Below are positions 18,602 through 26,640 of a stretch of DNA of 64,000 bases, piece after piece. The stretch is from a virus. A model generated the notes under the pieces. It was not told where the DNA came from. It ran no database searches and saw only the letters and a program-made list of their open reading frames with translations. The position numbers and the translations under genes are program-made. The stretch is taken from IMG/VR virus record IMGVR_UViG_3300028608_000007, positions 62,001 through 126,000 of that record, one strand, 5' to 3'. Within the stretch, counting starts at the first letter, position 1; every line of letters starts with the position of its first letter.

Positions 18602-18862
18602 TTAGGCCTGGACGCGTTGTTCCAGGCAGCCAGTGCGACCGGCCTTCTTGGCTGGCGCGTAGCTTGGGTGTTCCGAACCTTTCAGGCTGCCATCAGCGAG
18701 GAAGTTCAGCTTAGTGCCGACCACGGTATCTTTCGGCAGTTGACCGTCTTTGATCTCGAGTTCGATCAGATCGTTCTTGTCGTTCATGACGGTGAGCTTG
18801 GCACCAGCCACTTTGACGAAGGTCAGGGTGGTGTCTTTTTCCAGCGCTTGAGTCAGTTGCAT
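18602..18862 (-). CDS. Hypothetical protein, 86 residues
   Basis: The start at 18862 has AAAAGGA about 9-10 bases upstream; the ATG at 18871 touches that site and is unlikely. The product begins MQLTQALEKDTTLTFVKVAG and looks like a small beta-rich soluble protein with a basic C-terminus. It is the only gene between a TATAT-type promoter and a terminator, so it may form a monocistronic, strongly expressed early unit. No family is recognised. Confidence 0.65.
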   Translation of the reverse strand: MQLTQALEKDTTLTFVKVAGAKLTVMNDKNDLIELEIKDGQLPKDTVVGTKLNFLADGSLKGSEHPSYAPAKKAGRTGCLEQRVQA

Positions 18863-18903
18863 GAACAGCATTCCTTTTCTAAAAGGTTTTAGGTTGGTGG
18901 TGT

Positions 18904-18926
18904 TGCATCTGGATAGTATATATCCG
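18904..18926 (-). promoter_or_regulatory. Candidate early-type promoter, GATATATACTATCC
   Basis: On the minus strand GGATATATACTATCCAGATGCAAC lies about 50 bases before the start at 18862. The GGATA...TATCC core is also an inverted repeat. The TATAT core and the downstream TGCAAC are shared with the element at 22,233-22,252. Confidence 0.55.
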
Positions 18927-18934
18927 AGATCTTT

Positions 18935-19789
18935 TTAATTCGTACTGATCGGATCTTCCTTTGCCAAGTCTGGTCGGTAGTTCCGTTGGATCAGCTTGAA
19001 CTTGAGAATACGGCGGATACCTTTGACTTCACCATCGGGGTAAACCATCATTCCCGAACGATCAGGGTCGGTGTAACGGATGAAGACCACCGGATGACTG
19101 CTGCCTTCTTGAATCAGGTCACCGTTTTCAAAGTGATCCGATTTCAGGTATTCGTTGTACTCCCGGAGCAACTTCTCTTCCTGCTCTTCGCGGAAAGACT
19201 TGTAGTACGGGTCAGGTTCCCAACTGGCGGACATGTTCGGAATGATGCTGGCGGTCCCGTAAATGGCGTAATAAGTGAACGCGTAATAATGCGGGACATC
19301 ACGGGCCTGTTGATGCAAACCGATGATCTTGAACGGCAGCTCTGGCCAACCTTTGTCTTCGGAGTGGCGCAACTTGTGGAACACCCCGGTGGTGGTCAGG
19401 TAGATAGGGTTGTTTGAATGGGTGCAGTGACCCAAGAACAAACGTTTACCCCGAAACTCTTCCCGGTTCTTGTCCATCTGGTGGTAGTTAGCCGCCAGTC
19501 TACGGTTAAAGTCGTAGTTATGCAGGAGCAGCTCATGATTCCCTGCATCCAAGAACTCTACTCGTGCCTTGGAAGGAATCTCGATAGAAAAGTTCCCCTC
19601 ACGACCCGGCATGAAGTAATGCATCCGGTTTTCTTTGAAGTCGAACTGGGTAACGTAGTAGATCTGGTCGCCACCCTGTTCGGTGATGTCTTGGTGAACC
19701 CGAATGCGAACAAAGCTTCCGCATTCTTTCAACTCACGCACAGCACGCCGCAAGTCGTTCTTAAATAGCTGATCCCACAATGAGCGCAT
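18935..19789 (-). CDS. Hypothetical protein, 284 residues
   Basis: The start at 19789 has AAGGAAGGAA upstream; a longer frame to 19855 would run through the hairpin that follows the upstream gene. The product begins MRSLWDQLFKNDLRRA and is soluble, with many aromatic residues (HYYAFTYYAIYG). No domain is recognised. It lies downstream of two paralogous genes of the same operon but shows no clear similarity to them. Confidence 0.6.
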   Translation of the reverse strand: MRSLWDQLFKNDLRRAVRELKECGSFVRIRVHQDITEQGGDQIYYVTQFDFKENRMHYFMPGREGNFSIEIPSKARVEFLDAGNHELLLHNYDFNRRLAANYHQMDKNREEFRGKRLFLGHCTHSNNPIYLTTTGVFHKLRHSEDKGWPELPFKIIGLHQQARDVPHYYAFTYYAIYGTASIIPNMSASWEPDPYYKSFREEQEEKLLREYNEYLKSDHFENGDLIQEGSSHPVVFIRYTDPDRSGMMVYPDGEVKGIRRILKFKLIQRNYRPDLAKEDPISTN

Positions 19790-19803
19790 AGTTCCTTCCT
19801 TAA

Positions 19804-19827
19804 GGTGTGGCGGGGACGAACCCCGCC
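19804..19827 (-). other. GC hairpin between genes
   Basis: GGCGGGG-TTCG-TCCCCGCC can form a 7-8 bp stem after the gene ending at 19833. No T-tract follows, so it may be a weak terminator or message-stabilising element. Confidence 0.5.
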
Positions 19828-19832
19828 GAAGT

Positions 19833-20423
19833 TTAGAAGAGGTTGTAGCGAACACCGTCGATATCCTTGTAGCACGCGTCTACGAGAGAATCGATGATAT
19901 TCCGAGCCTTCGTCAGCGACTCTCGCTGTTCGGCTTCTATAAGCACCGGAATGTAAGTGTACCGCAACTTGTTTCCAAAACGCCCCGTGACGTAATGTTC
20001 ACAAATCCACTTCGGTGAGTACTTCTGCATGTCGAGATGCTGTCCGATCCCACTCCACCACGTAGGGTCATCAAACACCTTGGGGTCTACAGGTACAACC
20101 ACGTCGATCTTGGGGATACCGCGATCCATTTCGATCGGTGCACGGGTCACTCGCTTACAACTCATCGGGAGCATTTTCTCTCCTCTATAAGTGTAGTGAG
20201 GTCTGTAAAAGTAGACTCCATTTTGATACTGAGTCAGGGGCAGGTCAATGCCTTCGAAGATTGGTGTGTCTTCGCAATCGAATTCGAACTTGTAGATTGC
20301 CTCATTGACCTTGGGTTTGACGTGGTTGTGATAGCGGTACAACGTAAGCTGGGCGTAGTTGCCAAACTCATAGTCGTCGTCAATTACCGCCATCATGTTG
20401 AGTGCGCCAAAAAGGGTGAGCAT
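19833..20423 (-). CDS. Hypothetical protein, paralogue of the upstream gene
   Basis: The 196-residue protein aligns along its C-terminal half with the 208-residue neighbour. Shared features, in order, are a GVYFY/GFYRH turn, YTYRG/YTFRG, a VVVPVD/VAVVDD strand, a WW pair, YSPKWICEHY/YKPKFMCRGY, and RYTYIPVLI/RIDYVPVSI. The start at 20423 has GAGGTG upstream. The function is unknown. Tandem duplication is the direct inference. Confidence 0.65.
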   Translation of the reverse strand: MLTLFGALNMMAVIDDDYEFGNYAQLTLYRYHNHVKPKVNEAIYKFEFDCEDTPIFEGIDLPLTQYQNGVYFYRPHYTYRGEKMLPMSCKRVTRAPIEMDRGIPKIDVVVPVDPKVFDDPTWWSGIGQHLDMQKYSPKWICEHYVTGRFGNKLRYTYIPVLIEAEQRESLTKARNIIDSLVDACYKDIDGVRYNLF

Positions 20424-20431
20424 AAGTCACC

Positions 20432-21058
20432 TCACAGATCCAGCAGGTCAATTTCCTGGTTGGTGCCGTGGTCGAGGAAAACGCCTTCCAGTTGGTCACC
20501 CACACGGGAAAGGCCTTCGATCAGATCCTTGACTACTTGGGTCAGCACACGTTCGTCAATCGAGACGGGAACGTAGTCGATACGAACCTTGTCTTCACCG
20601 ATGATACTGTGCAGGTAACCCCTACACATGAACTTCGGCTTATAACGCGCTACCAGATTGGCAAGATCGTTCGAGTTCCACCAGTACTCGTTCTTGAGTA
20701 TGTCCTTGTCGTCGACCACAGCCACCATAGTCAAGCGTGGGATAGTGGGGTCATCGATGTTCGACTTGGCGACCGTGCGGATTTCCTTGACCAACATGGG
20801 GTCGCCACGGAAGGTGTAGAAACCACCGTGATCGTGACGGTAGAACCCAGGCTCGAGATCGTCGAGGCGCTTGTCCTTGGGGATCTCGAGCATCTGCTCT
20901 TTGGTCAGGTCGAACTGGAGTTCCACGACCTTTTCATCGAGCTGCTGGTAAGTACGGCAAGCCTTGGCGGTATCGCGCAGGCGCAGGTGCAACTCAGGCT
21001 TGGTGTAGATGTGCTTGAGGTCGTTGAACTGATTGACGCACAGATACGCTTTGATCAT
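20432..21058 (-). CDS. Hypothetical protein, paralogue of the downstream gene
   Basis: The 208-residue protein begins MIKAYLCVNQFNDLKHIY at ATG 21058, set by AGGAGG and the ATGA overlap with the upstream stop. A longer frame to 21133 lies inside the upstream gene. It shares the blocks listed for its downstream neighbour, including the tryptophan pair (EYWWNSND). It is acidic and soluble. No known family is recognised. Confidence 0.65.
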   Translation of the reverse strand: MIKAYLCVNQFNDLKHIYTKPELHLRLRDTAKACRTYQQLDEKVVELQFDLTKEQMLEIPKDKRLDDLEPGFYRHDHGGFYTFRGDPMLVKEIRTVAKSNIDDPTIPRLTMVAVVDDKDILKNEYWWNSNDLANLVARYKPKFMCRGYLHSIIGEDKVRIDYVPVSIDERVLTQVVKDLIEGLSRVGDQLEGVFLDHGTNQEIDLLDL

Positions 21059-21624
21059 GACGCAGCCTCCTGTTCTTTGATGACCCAACCACGCTCCGTA
21101 CGGGTATGGTTTTGGTCGAGGTAGTTGGTCCACTCGCCGCGTTGGCAGAAGCGGAGTTGATACACCTTGTCGTCCAACAAGATGGCTGAGTTGGTGAAAG
21201 CAAAGATCGACTTCTGAGGGATCTTGTACTTGTTCATCAACTTGGTCAGTGCACCGTTCTTGAACTCTTCCCGGCTACGACGGAAAGCATCACGCACGGT
21301 TTCGCCTTCACGTGGTTCCGGCAGCACGACTGGACGCTCGATCCAGGCCTTGAGTTCCGCCGACTCTTCGTCAGTCAGAACCAACACGTAGGTCTGCGTC
21401 TTCTCGCGGTTGTGGTGCAGGGAGTTCAACAGAGTAGCCAAGCGAGCATCGAGTTCGATACCGATCGGCAGACCTTCTTCAACGTCACGCCACAGATAGT
21501 CGATTGGGTAGCTACGACCCAACGGGAGCAGTTGTTGCCAACGACCCCAGTTTGACTCGCAGTCGGCGATGATGAAGTTGACAGGCATCAAGCCTGGAAT
21601 GGTTTCGGCTTGCATGCTCATCAT
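21055..21624 (-). CDS. Hypothetical protein, 189 residues
   Basis: The gene starts in an ATGA overlap with the upstream stop, with GGAGG nearby. The product begins MMSMQAETIPGLMPVNF, and contains a mid-section VLVLTDEESAELKAW and a basic C-terminal half. No domain is recognised. It is part of the four-gene unit that starts at 22184. Confidence 0.6.
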   Translation of the reverse strand: MMSMQAETIPGLMPVNFIIADCESNWGRWQQLLPLGRSYPIDYLWRDVEEGLPIGIELDARLATLLNSLHHNREKTQTYVLVLTDEESAELKAWIERPVVLPEPREGETVRDAFRRSREEFKNGALTKLMNKYKIPQKSIFAFTNSAILLDDKVYQLRFCQRGEWTNYLDQNHTRTERGWVIKEQEAAS

Positions 21625-22184
21625 TTGGCCTCCAGCATGATCAGGTTGTCACGGGGAACCAGCAGGTACATGTCGTGACCCCAGCTTTCAGGGTTCATGG
21701 CAAAACCAATGTGCTCTTGGCGACGGATGATTTTACCGACCATCGACTTGTCCACCGAGAACGACTTGGTCTGCGGGGAATTGCCTTTCTCGCCGTAGCG
21801 ATAGTCGACGATCTGTTGGGCTTCGAAGACACCCAGGTATTCAAAGCCAGCACGAGACAACACGATCATTACCGCAGCAGTGATTTCTGCGTTGTAGTTA
21901 CGCAGGTCCAACTGGTTCATGATCGCCGAACGCGACTCCGGGTAACCGAAGTAGCAGTTCATCCCTTCCTTCTTGAACACCGTCAGGTTGGTGACCTCAC
22001 CTGGCATGTTCATCGCTTGCAGGAAGCTGCGATCGAAACCACGGAAGAACACGTCATCCGCAGCCCAATCGAGAATCACGTTGTTGACGAACTGGTTGGG
22101 GTCGAAAGGTTCCATTCCTTTATAGTCACGGTGGTCGCCACCGAGCCGGGCGAGTTCTACTACTTTTTGGCTGAGCTTCTGCAT
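21621..22184 (-). CDS. Hypothetical protein, 187 residues
   Basis: It is the first gene after the TATAT-type promoter at about 22,243. The product begins MQKLSQKVVELARLGG, is soluble and rich in aromatic residues, and has no recognised family. Its position suggests early expression together with the three genes that follow. Confidence 0.6.
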   Translation of the reverse strand: MQKLSQKVVELARLGGDHRDYKGMEPFDPNQFVNNVILDWAADDVFFRGFDRSFLQAMNMPGEVTNLTVFKKEGMNCYFGYPESRSAIMNQLDLRNYNAEITAAVMIVLSRAGFEYLGVFEAQQIVDYRYGEKGNSPQTKSFSVDKSMVGKIIRRQEHIGFAMNPESWGHDMYLLVPRDNLIMLEAK

Positions 22185-22230
22185 TACTTCTTCTCCATCT
22201 TTGGATGTGGTTAGTTAAACCCCAGTAGAG

Positions 22231-22253
22231 TTGCACCTAGATGATATATTTCT
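22231..22253 (-). promoter_or_regulatory. Candidate early-type promoter, ATATATCATCTAGGTGCAAC
   Basis: On the minus strand AAATATATCATCTAGGTGCAAC lies about 50 bases before the start at 22184. TATATCATCTAG is identical to the element at 30,037-30,050, and TGCAAC to that at 18,904-18,926. Confidence 0.6.
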
Positions 22254-22273
22254 ATTTTGAATTTCAATCAAGG

Positions 22274-22310
22274 GCAAAAAAAAGAAGGGTGGCGAGCCCT
22301 TCTTTCTTAT
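22274..22310 (-). terminator. Rho-independent terminator
   Basis: On the minus strand AGAAGGGCT-CGCC-ACCCTTCT is followed by a run of T residues. It follows the 180-residue gene ending at 22315. Confidence 0.88.
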
Positions 22311-22314
22311 GCCG

Positions 22315-22857
22315 TCAATCTGAGACAATGTCGGAGATCACGTCCCCGATGTCATCTAAGACTGACGAACTACTGGATGAACTATCGGAACCCTTCTTGC
22401 GACGGAACCAGTTCTTGAAACGTTGCCAACGACTGAGCGGCTTTGGCGGTGGTGCATTCTTTCTCACGAGTTCTTCCCAAAGGATCAACATTTGCTCCCC
22501 TTTCAGGAAGCGGCAATCAATGTCACTTACCGTCAACATTGGGATGTGCGCCATACCGGAGAACGCAATCGTTACGGTTGCCCCATAGCGATCCTCGTCC
22601 TCTACCATCACCAACATCTTCCAACCCGTGATGTCGATGAAGGACATGGCTTGAAACTCAATGGGTTCTTCAAAATCCCATTTCCAGTCCCCTGCTTTCA
22701 AAACAGGATAGTGGTCAGGGAATTCCTTATAGAAACCCATCAGGGTCCACACCACGCGCATGACGTCTGTGTGCTTGAGGTAGTACACCCCGACTCGATC
22801 GTATTGGTGAGTCAGCTCCCTCACTGTTTTTGTGTGGCGGATCTTGATCTTTGTCAA
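22315..22857 (-). CDS. Hypothetical protein with Ser-rich C-terminal tail
   Basis: The 180-residue product begins MTKIKIRHTKTVRELTH. Near residue 135 is a proline stretch (NAPPPKPLS), then a strongly basic patch (RWQRFKNWFRRKK), and finally a tail with SDSSSSSSS and an acidic end. This linker, basic patch and Ser tail could suit membrane-surface or nucleic-acid binding. A Ser/Asp tail also ends the Nudix-like protein at 30,112. It starts in an ATGA overlap with the small membrane gene upstream. Confidence 0.6.
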   Translation of the reverse strand: MTKIKIRHTKTVRELTHQYDRVGVYYLKHTDVMRVVWTLMGFYKEFPDHYPVLKAGDWKWDFEEPIEFQAMSFIDITGWKMLVMVEDEDRYGATVTIAFSGMAHIPMLTVSDIDCRFLKGEQMLILWEELVRKNAPPPKPLSRWQRFKNWFRRKKGSDSSSSSSSVLDDIGDVISDIVSD

Positions 22858-23060
22858 TGTGTGATCCCCGGTCTGTGGGAGAAGTTACATAGCCAAACCA
22901 GCCAGAGGCACAACTCCGCAATTCCAAGACTTACCCAAAACCCCGAATAAAACTCAAAACGTCGCATGACGTGTTGTACGAAACCTTCTTCGGCAGGACG
23001 ACGAATCGACCAAGCCAGAGAAAGGATAACGTTGAAGAGGCCTAGGTAAATGATTTCCAT
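22854..23060 (-). CDS. Small membrane protein, 68 residues
   Basis: The product begins MEIIYLGLFNVILSLAW and has two hydrophobic stretches (about residues 3-18 and 41-60) around a basic loop (SIRRPAEEG). It probably spans the membrane twice. AAGGAG lies about 15 bases before the start, further than usual, so the start is slightly uncertain. Function is unknown. Confidence 0.55.
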   Translation of the reverse strand: MEIIYLGLFNVILSLAWSIRRPAEEGFVQHVMRRFEFYSGFWVSLGIAELCLWLVWLCNFSHRPGITH

Positions 23061-23091
23061 AGTTAGGTCTTTGGCTCCTTAGCCAGTTAGA

Positions 23092-23226
23092 TTACGCGAA
23101 AGCCTGATGCAACGCATAGCTCACGCATGTAAGGATAAACAAAAGGTTGGCTGCAACAAAGGCTGCGTTACGCTGACGATCCCGACGACGGGCGTGAATG
23201 CGGGTGACCAGAGGGTTGGCTAGCAT
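23092..23226 (-). CDS. Small membrane protein, 44 residues
   Basis: The likely start is the ATG at 23226, two bases after the stop of the upstream gene. The frame stays open to 23448, but that part overlaps the well-supported gene upstream in another frame. The product begins MLANPLVTRIHARRRDRQR and ends in one hydrophobic helix (AAFVAANLLFILTCVSYAL). It has a weak ribosome binding site and probably depends on coupling. Confidence 0.5.
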   Translation of the reverse strand: MLANPLVTRIHARRRDRQRNAAFVAANLLFILTCVSYALHQAFA

Positions 23227-23227
23227 C

Positions 23228-23497
23228 TTAGCGACCACTCGGACGTTGGGCGCACTCAAAGGTGCGGATGGTAGTGATGACGACATCGTAGCCGCCACCG
23301 CTCCCAGGGATAGTCTTTCTGGAAGTCTGCGACCAAACGCCTTCCTTACTAGTGGCACCGTAGCCAAAGAGACTTTTAGCCGTGAATTCACAAGGAATAC
23401 CAATACTGCTCTTAACTGGGAAATTCGTGGTTGATACAGCAACCCCAACTGGACTTAATACAGTAGTAGTGAGGATACCAACAAGTAGTGTGGACAT
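23228..23497 (-). CDS. Probable exported protein, 89 residues
   Basis: The start at 23497 has AAAGGAAAG upstream. The first 22 residues (beginning MSTLLVGILTTTVLSPVG) are hydrophobic and may be a signal peptide or membrane anchor, although the usual basic N-terminus is missing. The rest is polar with two cysteines. No family is recognised. Confidence 0.55.
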   Translation of the reverse strand: MSTLLVGILTTTVLSPVGVAVSTTNFPVKSSIGIPCEFTAKSLFGYGATSKEGVWSQTSRKTIPGSGGGYDVVITTIRTFECAQRPSGR

Positions 23498-23520
23498 GCT
23501 TCTTTCCTTTCTGAAGGATA

Positions 23521-23549
23521 TAAGAGGCCGTCCCGAAGGACGGCCCAGG
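23521..23549 (-). terminator. Hairpin terminator
   Basis: On the minus strand GGGCCGTCC-TTC-GGGACGGCC is followed by TCTTATATCC. It follows the 349-residue gene ending at 23552. The T-tract is short. Confidence 0.7.
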
Positions 23550-23551
23550 GT

Positions 23552-24601
23552 TTATTCGTCAGTGCCTTCGGCTTCGTAACCAATGGCGTTTTCACGCTTA
23601 CCGTTTTTGGAGATGTCGCAGTCGACGCGTTCACTGTAGTAGCCGTTGGAAGAACCCATCCAGCGAACCACGACCATACCCTTCAAACCGCCGAAGCGAT
23701 AGAAAGTCCAGGTTTCGGATTCATGTTCCAATTCGCCATCTCCGTACGTCGGTGAATGGCTGGCTGCCTCTGCAATGATCAGAGGGCGACCGATCAAGTC
23801 CATGAAGTCACCTTCAATGTCTTCGATGTAGACGCTCTCGCAGCAGTTTTGTTCGTGCTGGAACATTGCGGTGGTACCGTCAGACATTACGAACATCAGA
23901 CGGTCGAATGTCACGTCGTCGAGGTTACGTTCGATCGGTACCCCGTCGATCGTTGCGACATTCCGGTCAGGGTAGCAAACCGGCTTCTCGTCGGAATCGG
24001 TTGGATACAGAACCACCTGAGATACAACCGCACCTTTGAGCAACGCTTCGATCTTGGTGTATTCGACCTCGTTACCCTTGGTGCGACGGATGGACTCGTA
24101 GTCGACAGGAGATTTCTCTTCTACGTCTTCGATCAATTCACCTTCCAGCGCAGCCTCGACAACCGCAGGAACTGGTGGCTCTTCGTTCACGATCGGCTTT
24201 GGTTCGCCACCGTTCTCTGCGATGGTTCTGACCGCATGTCGGAATACCGCCAACTTGCGCCGTACTTCGTCTGGAATCGCCAACAGGTCAGACGGGGTAA
24301 TCACACCGTACTTGGCCAGGATGCGTTCGAGAGCTGCTTCCATCTCGATATCCCAACGGCTAGCCATGACGAGCACAACAACCTCGAACGGCGTCTTGAG
24401 TCCGAAGGCTTCTGCCACGGTAGGTTCGCAACGACACTCGATGCGGTAGGCGTCGTTCTCCTGGATGACCGCCATTCCTTCGTGACGCATCTCTTTGATA
24501 CCCTTGCGAGCAAGGACGCCCAACAGTTCGGCGGTGATCTCTTGTCCGATCTGTACCAACAACTCGTTATCTTGCATGCGTTTGATCAACTGCTGGTCCA
24601 T
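23552..24601 (-). CDS. Protein with C-terminal DUF7448-like domain
   Basis: The 349-residue protein has a helical N-terminal half of unknown type and an acidic linker near residues 135-165. The C-terminal part has the signature I associate with DUF7448: HEQNCCESVYIEDIEGD, then DLIGRPLIIAEA, TWTFYRF and RWMGSSNGYYSE. That domain is found in phages and bacteria and has no established function. The start follows AGGAG. The full-length combination may be specific to this phage group. The family name is from recognition and was not searched. Confidence 0.65.
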   Translation of the reverse strand: MDQQLIKRMQDNELLVQIGQEITAELLGVLARKGIKEMRHEGMAVIQENDAYRIECRCEPTVAEAFGLKTPFEVVVLVMASRWDIEMEAALERILAKYGVITPSDLLAIPDEVRRKLAVFRHAVRTIAENGGEPKPIVNEEPPVPAVVEAALEGELIEDVEEKSPVDYESIRRTKGNEVEYTKIEALLKGAVVSQVVLYPTDSDEKPVCYPDRNVATIDGVPIERNLDDVTFDRLMFVMSDGTTAMFQHEQNCCESVYIEDIEGDFMDLIGRPLIIAEAASHSPTYGDGELEHESETWTFYRFGGLKGMVVVRWMGSSNGYYSERVDCDISKNGKRENAIGYEAEGTDE

Positions 24602-24619
24602 CTGAGGACTCCTAATAAA

Positions 24620-24651
24620 GGCATAGCCGGGCTCCCGAAGGAGCCCAAGCT
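24620..24651 (-). terminator. Hairpin terminator with TATGCC end
   Basis: On the minus strand GGGCTCC-TTCG-GGAGCCC is followed by GGCTATGCC. It follows the glutathionylspermidine-synthase-like gene ending at 24654. Confidence 0.7.
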
Positions 24652-24653
24652 AC

Positions 24654-25973
24654 TTAAACGATGATGTGCGGGATGAAGCGTTCGTTCTTCCACGACAAAG
24701 TGGGCGATTCGAATTCACGAATGCACAGCGTTGCGGCAGTCGAGTCGAACATGTCATCACGGTCTTCCACTGCATCCGGCACCATGAACATACCGATGAT
24801 GAAGTTGTTGCGACCTTCAACCTGACCCGGTGGGCAGTACGCTTGGTAAACGCAGTCGTCGGTGTACGGACCTTCGGACTCGTGGACCAGTTCGTTCTCG
24901 TCACCGAACACCTTGACATTGGACGACATGCGACCAACCTTAGGCTTCTGTACGTACGACATACCCGAAGCAATGAAGTGGTCAGGCGTGGTGTAGGTAG
25001 CCAGAGTAGCTACGTCATCCCACTGGCAACCGTAACCCGCTGGGTCCGATTCACGCAGGTAGGTGATGTAGGCCCAGATACCTTTGTTCGAAGCGAACCA
25101 ACGCCAAGCAGGCTCGAGGAAGGTGACGTTGTTGGCCCAGTACTGCCAGTCTTGATAACCTTGCGGGAAGTTCTCAACCATCTCTTCCCACGGCGACAGG
25201 GCGAACACCACGTCCAGACGCTTGTCACCGATGCACCACGGTTTCTCACGACAAGCGTGATCGTAGTCGATGTCGGAGAAGTCAGCGAACAGGGTGGTGT
25301 TGTTCTGACCCAGAATCTGAGCCAGCGTTTCCGACGTCACCATGTCTTCGAAGCTGTCTTTCTCGAACAGGACGCCGATGTAGCCTGGTACCTGCCCCAT
25401 TTCTTCGAGTTCGTGGATCAGCGTATGCCAGAACATATTGAGCTGGTCTTCCTCGTCACCGGTGAACTGTTTGCACAGCTCGGTTTGGAGGTTGACCGAT
25501 TCGAACAACATGGTCGGGGTATCGCCATTGAACTCGTAGATACCTTTGACGGTTTCCGTCACTGGGTCGAATGCCGCATCGAAACGACCGTACAGCGACT
25601 GGCGAGCCGAAGTGTGGCTACGGAAGGTGTGCTTCGCGTAGTCGATGAAGAACGGGTGTTTGCGCAGGAAGTCGCAACCCATGAACTCCATGATGGTGCT
25701 ATGGGATTCATTGAACAGGCGACCTACTGCATCTACCAGTTGGGCGTAAGCACGCTCGAAATGCGTTTCCAGACCAGCGCACGATTCGTGCTTGATGGTG
25801 TAGAATGGCATCGCTTGCTGGTTGTCGAGGAAGTAACGGAAATAATCAGTTACGTCTTCTTTGAACGTCGCGTCGGCGATAGCGCCTTCACGATAGAAAC
25901 CTTGAGACCAAGGCAACTCTTCAACCATGATTTTGTTCAGGTTGAAGTCGATCTTCCTTTTCAGACATTGCAT
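24654..25973 (-). CDS. Glutathionylspermidine synthase-like ATP-grasp protein (YgiC type)
   Basis: The 439-residue protein matches the synthetase domain of the glutathionylspermidine synthase family, which forms amide bonds using ATP. Key signatures are YGRFDAAFD (128-136), IYEFNGDTPTMLFE (145-158), a late YVQKPKVGRMSSNVKV that provides ATP-binding residues, and a C-terminal IGMFMVPD. There is no N-terminal amidase domain, so it resembles E. coli YgiC/YjfC rather than bifunctional Gss. The gene directly upstream encodes a lipoprotein, the same order as ygiB-ygiC. The substrate is unknown; candidates are peptidoglycan-, polyamine- or envelope-related amines. Confidence 0.82.
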   Translation of the reverse strand: MQCLKRKIDFNLNKIMVEELPWSQGFYREGAIADATFKEDVTDYFRYFLDNQQAMPFYTIKHESCAGLETHFERAYAQLVDAVGRLFNESHSTIMEFMGCDFLRKHPFFIDYAKHTFRSHTSARQSLYGRFDAAFDPVTETVKGIYEFNGDTPTMLFESVNLQTELCKQFTGDEEDQLNMFWHTLIHELEEMGQVPGYIGVLFEKDSFEDMVTSETLAQILGQNNTTLFADFSDIDYDHACREKPWCIGDKRLDVVFALSPWEEMVENFPQGYQDWQYWANNVTFLEPAWRWFASNKGIWAYITYLRESDPAGYGCQWDDVATLATYTTPDHFIASGMSYVQKPKVGRMSSNVKVFGDENELVHESEGPYTDDCVYQAYCPPGQVEGRNNFIIGMFMVPDAVEDRDDMFDSTAATLCIREFESPTLSWKNERFIPHIIV

Positions 25974-25975
25974 AC

Positions 25976-26581
25976 TTAGCTACTCGCCGAACCGTGGGAA
26001 GCTGCACGCGCACTGCTACCGGACATTACGCCGGTGGAGCGGGACGACATGACAGTCGAGGACATTTTGGATTGGAAGTTAGGCGACGAACGCACACTGC
26101 TACGTGCCGAGTTCATCATCATGGTGGTGTTCGCAGAACTGACGGAGTTCATGCGACGACGACGCTCGTCTTCAGCGTAGGTACTGCGACCGATCGGCTG
26201 ATAACGTTGCGAGTAGTTGTTCATACCGCCCATGCTGTTCATAGCCGAAGCCAACATGTAGCCAGCAGCCATACCGCCCAACAGAGGCCAGATCGTGTCA
26301 GAGTTTTGACCGTCTGCGGTCTCCTTCACGATGTGGACTTGTTTCTCGCCTTTCTCGTTGTACGAGAAGTAGACGTCTTTGACCGAGGGGTCTTTCGACT
26401 GAAGTTCAGCGAGGGTTCTCTTACGATCTTCCTCATCGGACGCCAGAGTTTGACGGACCTGCTTTTGTGCCTCATCTTCGACGTAAGCACGCTCTTCGTC
26501 AGCAGAGGGTTGCGCTGGTTCACAGCCAGTCAGTGCAGCAGAAGCGGCGATGGCCAACAACGCGAGTTTGGTTTTATCCAT
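25976..26581 (-). CDS. Lipoprotein, possibly YgiB-like (DUF1190)
   Basis: The 201-residue product has a lipoprotein signal: MDKTKLALLAIAASAALTGC, with the lipobox LTGC and Cys20 as the acylation site. The mature part is charged, then glycine/methionine-rich (GGMAAGYMLASAMNSMGGMNN), then very rich in Ser, Arg and Met. This layout and the position just before a YgiC-like gene resemble YgiB/DUF1190 lipoproteins, but I cannot confirm the family. The start at 26581 has CAAGG upstream. It should be anchored in the cell envelope. The stop lies 2 bases before the synthetase start. Confidence 0.65.
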   Translation of the reverse strand: MDKTKLALLAIAASAALTGCEPAQPSADEERAYVEDEAQKQVRQTLASDEEDRKRTLAELQSKDPSVKDVYFSYNEKGEKQVHIVKETADGQNSDTIWPLLGGMAAGYMLASAMNSMGGMNNYSQRYQPIGRSTYAEDERRRRMNSVSSANTTMMMNSARSSVRSSPNFQSKMSSTVMSSRSTGVMSGSSARAASHGSASS

Positions 26582-26606
26582 GGAACAAAAGCCTTGATAT
26601 AAATAG

Positions 26607-26634
26607 AAAGGGAAAGGGAGCCCGAAGACTCCCC
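26607..26634 (-). terminator. Weak hairpin with T-rich tail
   Basis: On the minus strand GGGGAG-TCTTCGGG-CTCCC is followed by TTTCCCTTT, between the 81-residue gene and the lipoprotein gene. The stem is short, so termination may be partial. Confidence 0.5.
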
Positions 26635-26640
26635 GCAGAA

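Noticed and set aside
23227-23448. N-terminal extension of the 44-residue membrane protein
   Set aside because: It overlaps almost all of the 89-residue gene in another frame, which has a strong ribosome binding site.
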